Positions 12,656 through 22,984 of a stretch of 64,000 nt of DNA are shown one piece after another. Location: contig OY757011.1 of assembly GCA_963580285.1 (NCBI GenBank), forward strand, positions 167,491,406 through 167,555,405, written 5' to 3'. The DNA is from Lucinisca nassula. Taxonomy: Eukaryota > Mollusca > Bivalvia > Lucinida > Lucinidae. A model generated the notes under the pieces. The model saw only the letters and a list, made by a program, of their open reading frames with translations, searched no databases and was not told where the DNA came from. Made by a program: the position numbers and the translations under genes. The stretch's first letter is position 1, and the number at the start of each line of letters is the position of its first letter.

Positions 12656-12867
12656 TTAGTTATCTCTCCTGAAGTATAATCTTGTGATGGCCATAACTGC
12701 AATAGTTTTGTGATATATTGCTGGTTTAAGTCTGGTGCACTTACTATTGGTAAACAATCTTCTGAAGGCCATATTGGCTTTTGGTCGGGGGATTTGCCAT
12801 CTCTTCCGATGGCTATTTTTCACATGAGCATTCCTTGTCACAGACCTTTTCAGGGGTACCATATTTT

Positions 12868-15194
12868 TAACTCGCCAGAGCCGAAGGCTCCAGGGGAGCT
12901 TAAAGTATAGGCAGAGATCCGCCGTCCGTTATCTGTCGTCTGCGTCCACGTCCGTGTCCGGGTCGGCGTCAACATTTTCAAATGACTTCTCCTCCAAAAC
13001 TGCTGGGCTGATTGAAGTCAAATTCCATGTGGAGCATCCATGGGATTGGGGAACAAAAGTTTGCTTGAAGGGTCCAGGTCACATGACCAAGCTGGCCTCC
13101 ATGCCCATATAAGATAAAAGCCCTTAAGAAATCTTCTCCTGAACCAGTGGGCAGATTGTGATGAAACTTGGTATGTAGCATAGGGGACTCGAGCCCATCA
13201 TAATTTGCTAAAATGATGACCCTTGGATGACCTTGACCCATTTTACGCCAAGCTCAAATTTGGTTTCATAGACTTTTGTATGGGAAATAGTCAAAACAGC
13301 ATAATTTTTTTAAACTATTGCAGCCTGTGACCTGAAAATTAGTAAATGCAGTGGGCAAAATGTGCTAGTGAAACTACACTAGTTTTCAAGGTCAAGGTTA
13401 TTCCCTGACCTTGGCCCAAGGTCATTCAGATATGAAAATTAAAAAAATTATTTTCACTGAAACCACTAGGCCATTTGCAACCAAATTTTGTCTGAAAACT
13501 TTTTAGAACAAGGAAATGAAATTTAATTAATTTGAGTTTGGTCACATGACCAAGATGACCGCTATGCCCATATATGGTAAAACCCCTTAAAAAATCATCT
13601 CCTGAACCCGTGGGCCGATTGTGATGAAACTTGGGATGTGGCATTGGGGACTTGGGGGCCCATCATAGATTGCTAAAATGATGACCCTCGGACGACCTTG
13701 ATCCAACTTACGGCAAGGGCAAATTTGGTCACAGAGACTTTTATATGGGGAAAAAAGTCAAAATAGCATATATTTTTAGCTCACTAGAGCGGAATGCTCC
13801 GGGGGAGCGTATAGTAACTGAAATGACTCTGAGGGAGCTTATACAATAGGTAGTGGTCCGTTATCGTCGTCTGTCGTCAACATTTTCAAACAACATCTCC
13901 TCTGAAACTACTGGGCCAATTGAAACCAAATTACATATGGAGCCTCCATAGAAAGGAAGAAAGAAATTTGTTCGTAAGGACTAGGTCACATGATCAAGAT
14001 GGCTGCCATGCCCATATATGGTAAAAAAGCTTAAAAAATCTTCTCCTCTGGAACCAAATGGTGGATGACCTCAAAACTTGGTATGCAGCATCAGGGACTT
14101 CGGTCCTACTGAGTTTGTTCAAATGATGACCCTCGAATGACCTTGACCTATTTTATGCCAAGGTCAAATTTAATCACATAGACTTTTGTATAAGTAAAAG
14201 TCAAAATTGAGTATATATTGAAGACAGTTACAGCATGTGATCTGAAAATTGGTAAATGCAGTTAACTAAATAAGTGGATGAAGCTACATGAGTATTCAAG
14301 GTCAAGGTCATTTCTGGACCTTGACCCAAGGTCATTCAAATATGAAAATTTAATCTTGTTTTCCACATAAACCACTGGGCCATTTGTAACCAAATTTCAT
14401 ATGAAAGCTATAAGGAACAAGGAAATGAAAATTAGTTAATGTGAGTTTTGCTAAATGACCAAGATGGCGACATGTCCATATAAGGAAAAAAACCCTTAAA
14501 AATCTTCTTCTCCATAACCAATGGGCAGACTTGTAATGATACTTGGTATGGAGCATTTGGGGCATAGGCCCATCATAGTTTGTTTAATTGATGACCCCAG
14601 ATGACCCTGACCTAATTACCTCAAGGTCAAATTTGGTCACATTATTCGGGAAAATGTCAAAACTGAATATTTTTGGAATAAATTGGTAGATGCAGCTAGC
14701 TAAATGAGTGAATAAAACTACAGGAGTGTTCATGATCAAGATCATTCCTTGATCTTTGCCCAAGGTCATTCAGATATAGAAATTAAAACTTATTTTTCCA
14801 CAGAAACCACTGAGTCCTTTGTAACCAAATTACATACAAAAGCTTTTAGGAACAAGGAAATGAAAATAAATAATTTGCGTCTGGTCACATGAGCAAGATA
14901 ACCCCTATTCCCATATAAGACAAAATTCTTCAAAGATCTTCTCTGGAACCAATGAGCCAATGGTCATGAAACTTGATATGTGGCATTTGGGACTTAAGCC
15001 TATCATATTGTGTTCAAATAATGACCCTCAGATGACCTTGACCTATTTTATGCCAAGGTTATATTTAGTCACATTGACTTTTGTGTGAAAACTATGTACA
15101 TGTAATTTTCAGAAACTATTGCAGCTTTATTGTTATGTATTAGCCAATGGCCTTAGGACCTCTGGTGAGCGTAGTGGCCCATGGGCCTCTTGTT
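12868..15194 (+). mobile_element. HINE-like element G nested in B, with an internal second 5' end
   Basis: It starts with TTAACTCGCCAGAGCCGAAG and a TCCG-rich stretch. A second 5' terminus (TTTTAGCTCACTAGAGCGGA) lies at 13783, so this block is two elements in a chain. Core units carry 'aaggtcattcagatatgaaa', 'catgaccaagatggc' and 'cctgaaccagtgggc'. The 3' end is GGTGAGCG, a GGCCCATGGGCC hairpin and TCTTGTT. The B core follows immediately. Confidence 0.6.
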
Positions 15195-15477
15195 GACCTT
15201 GTGACCCTGACCTACTTTTTAAAAACCTTAACATTGGCCATAACTTTTGATTGGTTACTGATAGGTCTCATATTTCACATGGGCTGTCCGGGGGCATCAG
15301 TGCTTCACAAACACATCTTGTTCTGTGATGACATGGTTTAATAAGTTCTTGACATTTCATGTGACATGCCTTCCTAGCAGATGATTCACATGCAGTGTCA
15401 AGCCTCATTTTCTAGGAAGAATAAAAAAAATGGCTTGCAAATGCTGTCTGCTCAACAAATCATCAGGTTAATGTCAA

Positions 15478-16290
15478 GTCCGTGAAATGAACATACCATC
15501 AGATAGAGAAAACTGGGGTTTACAGGGGTATACATTATTTTTGTTATTTCTGCTCAAAGACATAGATTGTCGGTACTTGTTAAAAGCGACTCAATGAGGC
15601 TGTTCTAACAAGCACCAAATACAACCAATGTTTTGAGTATAAATAAGAATAATATCACAATTTTATCTGAAAATTTAGGAAAGCTTGCAATATGGCGATT
15701 GGATGTATTATTGTAATGTTCAATTGTCTAATTGTTAATATTAAAATGTATCTCCACAAAGTGAAATGGAAGTGGTGCTTCTCAATCTTCATATAAGCTA
15801 ATTGACCTTAGGATACTGATGCTGTATACATGTATTTTATTCTAGACATGATACTCACATGATACTCATATTACTATGTATCCACATTAGTGTATGCAAA
15901 ACAATCATTGTTTTATAATTTATTATATATTTTTTGTGATAATTTAAACTTTCAGCAAATTAATTGAAGAATAAACCATAGGGTGACTTTGTATTATATT
16001 CTGCCCAGTTTAAACCTTCACATTATGAAAACACGTCTATACAAATACATTGTAAACTTTAGTGCCGGAAAAAGAAAAATTTTAAGATGAAAAATTGTTA
16101 TACTTTTCTTATATCTGGTCATAATACAGATTGTGGGTACAAGTTAGAACCGACTCATCGAGGCGGTCCAAACGAGTACCAAAAATCTATATTTTAGAGC
16201 AGAAATAAGAAAAATTAGATTTACCTTCTACAAACCCCAGTTACTGTATAAAAGTGGGGTTCAAGGGGGTCAAAATTATATAGGTGTGTT
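15478..16290. mobile_element. TIR DNA element (MITE-like), copy 1
   Basis: The left end has AAACTGGGGTTTACAGGGGT followed by TTATTTCTGCTCAAA and a GACTCAATGAGGC motif. The right end carries the complement (GACTCATCGAGGC, AGAGCAGAAATAAG, AACCCCAGTT). The same family, shorter and better preserved, occurs at 28340-28872. No transposase frame is present. The exact outer termini and target duplication could not be fixed. Confidence 0.6.
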
Positions 16291-16339
16291 TCCGTGATGA
16301 TATGTCAATCAAAATTATGAAACAGGCGCTATCCCATTT

Positions 16340-17060
16340 TCTATGCCCCCAGAGTCTAAGATTCGGGGCATATATCGGTTTTGGCCTATCTGTCTATGTC
16401 AAAAACGTTAACATTGACCAAACTTCTGAGCTAGTTGCTATACACCTTTCATATTTGGTTAATCGATAAAATGCCAATCACGTCAATTGTCATCTGCTTT
16501 GTCATCAGGTGGTTACTTTAAAAGTCATTTTTGCAAACAGTGTGGACCCAAGTCAGACTGCTCCTCTAGGAACATTCCATTTTGGTCCACACTGTTTGCT
16601 TGTTTGCAAAAATATTTCTAAAAAGTTTGCAGACGATGTAAGCAGGCGACATTTTCAGATGTAGTTTTTGCGGCATCTTGAGGGTTAATATATTGCTTGT
16701 GGGAAGACCTTTCTGTTGGTACCAATGACCACTGACTTTGCCTTACAAATAAAAAAAACAACTTGAACACTGATCATTACTTTTGAACCAGCTGCTACAC
16801 ATCTTTTATATTTGGCATGTGTATTGCAGCCTGGTATTGTGATAGGACATTTCTATTTGCACCAATGTTTTTGACCCTGTAATGAGTCTGTGATCTTTGC
16901 TGTGACCTTTGACTTACATTTTGAAAACTCTAAACTGTTGAACCAGTTTCCTTACAGCTAGCATATTTGGCATGTGTATTTCTTTTGACAAGACCTTTCT
17001 GTTAGTACCAATGCCTGTTACAAATGACCTATTTTTTGTCTCTGACAAGCACTGTCTGGG
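16340..17060 (+). mobile_element. Diverged B-type HINE relic
   Basis: It starts with ATGCCCCCAGAGTCTAAGAT...GGGGCATAT, a degenerate form of the element B palindrome. Core units share 'gttaacattgaccaaac', 'cacctttcatatttggt' and 'gacaagacctttctg' with B. A hairpin repeat (16529-16610) is inserted inside it. No clear 3' end was found. Confidence 0.45.
16529..16610. repeat. Small hairpin repeat, copy 2
   Basis: The arms TTTTTGCAAACAGTGTGGACC and GGTCCACACTGTTTGC are near-perfect inverted complements, and the interior has TCAGACTGC. It is the best-preserved member of the family seen at 379-446 and 19223-19302. Confidence 0.6.
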
Positions 17061-17110
17061 GACATTTATTACATGGGCCCCGTCAAGCGATTTTGGTACT
17101 TATCGCCTAT

Positions 17111-17175
17111 GCGATCAGCGAAGGTTCAGGCGAGCCTGCGCATCCGCGCAGTCTCGCCAGAACCTTCGCTGCTCG
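17111..17175. repeat. GC-rich perfect-length hairpin
   Basis: The arms 17111-17142 and 17144-17175 pair over about 32 bp with four mismatches (GCGATCAGCGAAGG against CCTTCGCTGCTCGC). The loop is one to four nucleotides. GC content is far above the surrounding DNA. It is not part of any repeat family seen elsewhere in the window. Confidence 0.6.
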
Positions 17176-17320
17176 CTCATACAAGCAGTGAATCAAGAGG
17201 AACCTTCAGACAAAAAGCCATATCCCTGGCACTTCTGAATGGCTGGGCATGGGCAGTTAAAACTTGTCATGACGGAATGCTCGAAGACCCAAATTCGCTT
17301 GGCGGGGCTCAGTCATTATT

Positions 17321-17570
17321 AGGCCTACAAAAAAAAAGCTGTGTTTTCGCTAACCAGACCGACCCTGCTTCAGACCCCCCGACTCTACTTTTTTATCAAT
17401 AAAAGAACAAAATAAAAATTAAAACACCGACCCTACCATTTTCCATTTCAGACCCTACCCAGTATCGTCTTTGCATTTTCCCATGGTAATTTCGCGTTTT
17501 AAGTACAAGTTTGTAGTATTTGGCATTTTGTACCTTCCAAAATACAGAGCTGACCCTGAGCATCCAAAAT
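17321..17570 (+). mobile_element. Partial copy of the AGGCCTA...GCTGTGTTT TIR element
   Basis: The left end AGGCCTAC, an A-run, then AGCTGTGTTTTCGCTAAC and GACCGACCCTG match the left terminus of the element at 32258-32998. The right terminus is not visible, so this copy is truncated or diverged. Confidence 0.5.
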
Positions 17571-17618
17571 GAATTATAATATAAAGTGCATGTCTCAACA
17601 TGACAATTTAATGAAGTA

Positions 17619-18365
17619 TTGAAAGCAAGTGAGAGGGCACAGCAGAAAATGCTTAAACAGACTCTCAGAGAAGACCCTTTAATGCTTGAATGTGACCGAA
17701 TAAAACAACAGAAAAGAAACTTAGAAGAAAAGTCCAGTTTTGAAGCAAATAAAAAACTTCACATTATTCTCAGTTGCACAACCAGTCTGTTCAAAAATGC
17801 TTTAGAAATTTTGAAGAATGCATTAAGGATTTTCTTTAAGCATTGCTGTAGGTCCATTATTGTTTGTACATGTTGCCATCAAACATGGTTTAGAAAAAGG
17901 TGTCTCTATATTAAGCAGGACCCACATTGCAGAACAAAATAAAAGACTGTATTGTACAGGATTTAAATCTGTAAGCAATGAAGAGTGGATTTGTCATACT
18001 TGCTTGAGTGCAGTAAAAGCATGTAAAATGTCCAAATTGTCAGTTGCTAATGGAATGAAATGCCCAGAAATACCACCAGAACTTAATCTTCATCAGCTTG
18101 AGGAAAGATTTATAGCTTTGCGCATCCAATTCATGTAAATTATAGAATTGCCACCTGGAGGTTAGTACTCAGCAAAAAGGAAATGTTATTAATGTTCCTG
18201 TTGAGATTCAACCTACAATAAATTCCCCTCCGAGACCTGTGGATGAAAATTTCACAGTTGCTATTCAACTTAAAAAGAAATTGTCTTACAAAAAAGTAGA
18301 TATGAAAGAAAATGTTATACCTTTAAGAGCGTTGGCTGCCATACACTGGTTAGTAAATAACAGTG
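17619..18365 (+). pseudogene. Decayed Helentron N-terminal region (zinc-finger-like / DUF6570-like)
   Basis: Two overlapping frames encode a basic coiled region rich in K, Q and E, then a CTCCHQTWF segment, KRLYCTGF, EEWICHTC, SVANGMKCPEIPPELNLHQL and LEERFIALRI. This is the characteristic N-terminal block of Helitron-like helicase polyproteins in invertebrates. Frameshifts near 17860 and a stop after 18135 break it. Residues continue out of frame to about 18365 (QLKKKLSYKK region). The Cys/His pairs are presumed zinc ligands. It is nonfunctional here. Confidence 0.7.
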
Positions 18366-19348
18366 ATTTTTATTGACAGATTCCATCTGTCATTCCTAGT
18401 TGTCACACGAGTTTTGCAGCTAACTTCAGGCTTTGACTCAGAAGTACTTAAATATGATTCTGCGCAAAAACATAGTCCAGCTTGTTTTCAGTTATTAGCA
18501 CAATTTCGCTCAAATCATATTTATCAGATAAATTTCAACATTTTCTCACATGCATTGATTTAAGTTAGCAAATGCCTTGCAAAATCATTAATAATATAAC
18601 CTACATTCGAGATTTTCTACCTTTTCAGGCCTGAGTTTCAGAACAGGACATTTTGTATGTATATATTCTTATAGAAAGGTTCTTTTCCCAGTTCATTGGC
18701 ATGATGGCAAACATTGTACAGGCAGATCCTGGTGAAACTGCTCCTTACGTATCGTCTCATCTGGATCTACAAGGTTTGCACCGGTCTACTGGGTTGAAAG
18801 GGTTAAATAACGTTTATATGAATTCCAAGTAGTCACAAATAAAATAGGATTAACAACAAATAAAATAGGATTAACAACCCTTTACTAACCAACATCGAAC
18901 CTGGTATTCCACCCTTTTTGGAGAGATCTAATTACAAAATATGTTGTCATGTTTATTGTGAATTTTAAATCAGGTTCCGTACCTTAAGCAAACAGTGAAG
19001 ACACTGGTCAAACGCCGCATTCTGTGGCGTTTGGTCAGGGTCTTAAATGATTCCGAATGTCGAAGAAACTGGACGATTGTCACTGATGGGTAATGTTAAT
19101 CGTCTGGTGATGACCCTCAAAAAGCTTCGGTTAATTTCGTCTGCATCCGATAAACGCTTAAGATGTCCATCACAATAAATGGCGTCTGCTTTATTGTCTG
19201 CTGGTAACGCTAAAAGTCATTACTGCAAACAATATGGGTCCAGATCAGACAGCTCCTCTGGGAGCAGTTTGGACAGCATCTTCACTATTTGCTTACATGC
19301 AAAAATAGGTTTGAAAAGTTAGCAAGAATATTAAGCAGACAACAGTGG
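18366..19348. other. Noncoding interruption of the Helentron, repeat debris
   Basis: A segment around 18630-18800 ('ttcattggcatgatggcaaac', 'cctggtgaaactgctc') is related to 63010-63150. A third hairpin repeat sits at 19223-19302. A short imperfect inverted repeat lies near 18970-19030 (AAACAGTGAAGACACTGGTC). No coding signal is seen. These are later insertions separating the Helentron N-terminal block from its Rep block. Confidence 0.45.
19223..19302. repeat. Small hairpin repeat, copy 3
   Basis: The ends TGCAAACAATATGGGTCCAG and the complement-like ATCTTCACTATTTGC bracket TCAGACAGCTCC...GGAGCAGTTTGG. It belongs to the family of 379-446 and 16529-16610 and is more eroded than copy 2. Confidence 0.45.
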
Positions 19349-20517
19349 TATCTAAGTTCCTGAACTGAGACTTACACGTTCTAAAAGGAAGGACTCAGAA
19401 TGTGATTCTTATAGAAACAGTGAAACAGGTGTAGATGATAATGTTGGAAATTTTCACACATTATTGGATGATGCATCTATTGAAAACAAATGTCATCAAG
19501 TGTTATCTTTTGCTTCAAGAGGAGGACAGCATCCACCAGGCATATTTCATGATAAAGATGCATAATACTTATGCTTTCCAACAATATTTTGTGGTCAGGA
19601 GCCAGTTAGCAGAGACCAAAGATCTATACCAGTACATTAAAGTGACATTGCTAAGTGGGCAGTGCGTTGCATTGATAGAAAAGCTGCACAGTGAGTTCCT
19701 ATCATATTTTTCAAACAAAAAGTTACAAATGAAACAAATTATTGATAAAGTGAACTTGGCAATAAGAAGATGTAAAAACAAAGGAAAGACAATAACAGCA
19801 GCCCAGGCTAAATATTCAGCCCATTAGGATAATCTTGTCAAACTTGATGAAGGCTATTACATATTCCGCCAGCTCAGGAACTCACCTGCTTGTCTAGAGA
19901 CGAGGAAGAAGGATCTGTTTGCCATGATAAGACAGTTATCTTTACCCACTTGCTATATGTCATTATCAGCAGCTGATACTGGGGGGACAGACCTTTTAAC
20001 CTTTTCTAGAACTTTTAAAGATGCTGGCAAAGTTGGATGATGCTAAGTGTTGTTTCCTTGAGCAAGAGACTTTATCCACATTGCTTAGTACTGGTTCTAC
20101 CCAGGAAAAGAGGGCCACATGGAAGATTAGTACTAGTTAACTAAATGTGTTACCCTCTATAAATAAGGTCGATTATTATTATTATTATTATTATTCAGTG
20201 AAAGAAATAGAGGAATTGACTTGGTTGGAGAAAACTGAACTTGTTCAGAAAGATCCAATAACATGTTCACGGTACTTTGATCATAGAGTTCAAGAGTTTC
20301 TTAGTGCATGTGTACTTGTCTAAAGAGTGATTATGAACATATTGGAAAAGTAAAAGACTATTTCTACAGAGTGGAATTTCAGCAGCGTGGTTCTTCCCAT
20401 ATTCACATACTGGATTCGATAGAGAATGCCCCAACACTTGAAAAGAATTCAGAGGCAGAAATAGTAAAGTTTGTCTATCATTATTTTAAATGTGATGGTG
20501 ATGATGCAGAATTCTAA
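19349..20517 (+). pseudogene. Decayed Helentron Rep (HUH endonuclease) region
   Basis: Scattered frames carry Helitron_like_N features: SFASRGGQHPPGIFHDKDA in shifted frame near 19505-19560, then KLQMKQIIDKVNLAIRRCKN (19730-19790) and FRQLRNSPACLETRKKDLFA (19870-19930). A final frame ending at 20517 contains YRVEFQQRGSSHIHIL, which is the HUH motif (His-hydrophobic-His) of rolling-circle Rep, followed by FVYHYFKC. The Helentron Rep cleaves and rejoins ssDNA ends during rolling-circle transposition. Several frameshifts and an (ATT)n microsatellite at about 20173-20194 disrupt it. Confidence 0.75.
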
Positions 20518-20816
20518 CACAGCGCGCCTATATAGGCAATGCAAAATAACTGTGTTTTATTCTGCAACAAATCACAGCTCGGAAGAGCGTGACGTGTGAC
20601 GTCATTAAAAACTGCAAATTTATGACGTCACTAGTCGATTTACTTGACGTTAGTCGGTGTAACGTCATTTTCTCGCATCGAGAACGTTAGAAAAGGATGT
20701 AAATGCATGTGTTTCAGTCGATAATTTTAGCGGGATTTCTTCTAACAATGGCGAAAAGTTGTGAGATTTTGAAGGAAACAACAACATTATTGCCGGTTTT
20801 CAGCGTGTTAGAATCG
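20518..20816. other. Noncoding DNA with CRE-like TGACGTCA motifs
   Basis: The stretch contains several TGACGTCA-type words (around 20592-20672) and the phrase AACAAATCACAGCTC. That phrase is echoed in the palindrome that follows, so it may be the 5' part of the same inserted element. No reading frame of note is seen. Confidence 0.35.
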
Positions 20817-20984
20817 AAATAGATCAGCTCTAGCCAGTGATCTGTTGTGTAATAAATCACAGATTGTCGGTCAGTTGTAAGTAGACAAATCACGCGCGCT
20901 ACGCGCTTGTGATTTGTCTACTTTACAACTGACCTCCAAACTGTGATTTATTACACAACAAATCACAGTTAGAGCTGATCTATT
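20817..20984. mobile_element. Long near-perfect palindrome (MITE-like) inserted in the Helentron
   Basis: The arms 20817-20899 and 20901-20984 are inverted complements over about 80 bp (for example AAATAGATCAGCTCTA against AGAGCTGATCTATTT). The centre is CACGCGCGCTACGCGCTTGTG. It separates Rep from the helicase part of the Helentron relic. The target duplication is not defined. Confidence 0.6.
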
Positions 20985-21162
20985 TCTTAAATAAAAAATC
21001 TAATTAAGTTACACACAAGCATTCCAAAATTTGCAGAAAAAAAAGGAAAACCGGTATGTAGATTTGGATTTCCATTGCCTCCGCTTCCAAAATCTATGTT
21101 ACTGTATTCCCTTAAAGATGTTGAAAAAGACAAAAAAAAAAAACAAAAAAAAAACAAGACTT

Positions 21163-22966
21163 CATGCTCTGTCTCTGGTCGGGCCCATCGGAGTTTAACT
21201 GTTGGTTTTCTTTTTGCTCCAGCATTTCAGTGGTTTCTTGCTGTCGAGTCCTCACCGTTGTCCCACCTCTGTGGTTCTTTGATTTTTGTGTTCACGGAGA
21301 TGTTGCACTGATGAGTTAGGAGGCCTTCATGTGGACTGAACAAATTATTTGTCTAAATCGCGACGGAAGTAAGGGCGAGGATTGTGGCCACGTAAAATCG
21401 ATTTAAGTAAAGTAGAAGTAAAACAAAGATCAGGAATTGATACAATTAACTTACTCCATCCATAAAAGACACCAAAGGGAAAGAAATACAAACATTAAGC
21501 GACCAGACCATAATGGAAACCAAAACAAAGGAAGGCCATATGGACAGTTACTTTCCCACAAAATGGCCATATGGCCATCCAAAATTAAAAGACACAAGTG
21601 ATACACACAGTAAGTAACAAACAACAACATAAATAAATCGCCACAGAAGAGCCGCCTTGGAACGGTCAGTGGAAGATTTCCACTGGGGGGCTTAAATCGA
21701 TTTTACGTGGCCACAATCCTCGCCCTTACTTCCGTCGCGATTTAGACAAATAATTTGTTCAGTCCGCATGAAGGCCTCCTAACTCATCAGTGCAACATCT
21801 CCGTGAACACAGAAATCAAAGAACCACAGAGGTGAGACAACGGTGAGGACTCGACAGCAAGAAACCACTGAAATGCTGGAGCAAAAGAAAACCAACAGTT
21901 AGACTCCGATGAGCCCGACCAGAGACAGAGCATCAGGCACCAACCAACATTATCTCTTTAATTTTCAATAAGCCTTTACGTTGGAGCCGTCATAGAATCT
22001 GAGGCCTGACCCACCGGCGTGCAATTAAAGAGGTAAGCAAAGTTGCAAACCGTGATTGGGTTAACTACCATGCATGCAGTCTGTCGTATAATATCCATGT
22101 TGTACCCAATCTTTTTATATCGAAGAATGATTTTACGAAATTGGGTGCTGAAGTCATTGCGGTTATATATTTTTCTGAATTTATATACTAAGTCACCATA
22201 AAATTCGGGTTCCGATAGACCTTGTTGCAGAAGAGATTTAAGTCCAATATTGAATTTTGAAATTAAATCAGAATGGCGTCTATAAAATTTTGAAAAGGCT
22301 TTGCGTAGTTTATGGTACCGATAACCCTGATTAAGAAGTTTAGCCGTTAATAATTTATTACGAGTGTTGAAGTCAGTTACATGACTACACACTCTAGCAA
22401 ATCGAATTAATTGCGAAATATAAACGCCATAGGATGGCGCACGAGGAACATCACCATCCAAAAAAGGAAAATTTACAATCTCAAAATCAAAGTCATCGCG
22501 TTTATCATAAATTTTGCACGAAACAAATCCATCTACAATAGATAGATGTAAATCCAAAAACGGGGCCTCGGTATCAGAAGAATTTGCTTTATTTAACTGA
22601 AGTTCTAGGGGGTAAATCTGACTGATCAAACCATCAAAATAGGTATTATCAATATTTAATAAATCATCTAAATATCTAGAAGTAGAGCTAAAAGCTTCCA
22701 CTGACCGTTCCAAGGCGGCTCTTCTGTGGCGATTTATTTATGTTGTTGTTTGTTACTTACTGTGTGTATCAATTGTGTCTTTTAATTTTGGATGGCCATA
22801 TGGCCATTTTGTGGGAAAGTAACTGTCCTTATGGCCTTCCTTTGTTTAGGTTTCCATTATGGTCTGGTCACTTAATGTTTGTATTTCTTTCCCTTTGGTG
22901 TCTTTTATGGTGGAGTAAGTTAATTGTATCAATTCCTGATCTTTGTTTTACTTCTACTTTTCAAAG
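21163..22966 (-). mobile_element. Penelope-like retroelement fragment with inverted terminal modules
   Basis: Two module pairs flank a reverse-transcriptase fragment. Module A' (21163-21406) is the inverted complement of A (21690-21945). Module B (21407-21682) is the inverted complement of B' (22695-22966). This order (A', B, A, RT, B') fits the partly inverted, pLTR-bearing, 5'-truncated copies typical of Penelope-like elements. It interrupts the Helentron between Rep and PIF1. Module B alone recurs at 24685-24806, 43486-43716, 56026-56256 and, diverged, 62325-62570. Confidence 0.55.
21976..22713 (-). pseudogene. Reverse transcriptase C-terminal fragment, Penelope-like
   Basis: A 245-codon open frame begins at the catalytic motif (SRYLDDLL, RT motif C, residues 12-19). 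It continues with IYPLELQLN and APFLDLHLS, the PFLD motif that follows the YxDD box in Penelope-like and related RTs. The basic region GYRYHKLRKAFSKFYRR is probably a nucleic-acid-binding thumb. All RT motifs upstream of YLDD and any GIY-YIG endonuclease are absent, because the frame runs straight into terminal module B'. It is therefore a dead fragment. The Penelope-like assignment is inferred from the motif pattern. Another non-LTR-like RT cannot be excluded. Confidence 0.55.
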
Positions 22967-22984
22967 AGCTTTAAAAAGTGATGA

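Larger units (their letters stand above)
5328..12815 (+). mobile_element. HINE-like element C nested in B (156-bp tandem core)
   Basis: It begins with a palindrome (CCCCCGACCGAATAGGTTCGGGGG) and a long TCCG/TCTG microsatellite. About fifteen core units of about 156 bp follow ('gtgatggccataactccaat', 'atattgatgatacctggcac'), running to about 7713. The core resumes after 12655. The element ends near 12815 with TGGTCGGGGGATT and a GCCATC...GATGGC hairpin. The B core resumes immediately after. Blocks D, E and F lie inside it. The many short open frames here are repeat artefacts. Confidence 0.6.
2028..15322 (+). mobile_element. Outer HINE-like element B (host of nested insertions)
   Basis: The element starts with a GC palindrome (TGCCCCCGGGGGCATA) followed by TCTGTCTG-rich DNA. 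Its core units of about 130 bp ('ttgaccttgtgacctt', 'aacattggccataacttt') appear at 2090-2217, 4653-5327, 12816-12867 and 15195-15290. The blocks between them are other elements, so the core was split by insertions. The 3' end at 15290-15322 is a GTGCTTCACAAACAC hairpin followed by ATCTTGTT. A microsatellite, a tandem core and a 3' hairpin ending in CTTGTT fit nonautonomous Helentrons (HINE/pearl elements) described in bivalves. That family call is inference from structure, because no coding sequence is present. Confidence 0.6.

Noticed and set aside
21305..21350. Hammerhead ribozyme in the Penelope-like module (CTGATGAG at about 21309)
   Set aside because: CUGAUGA is present, but no helix II followed by GAAA and no helix I partner can be drawn.
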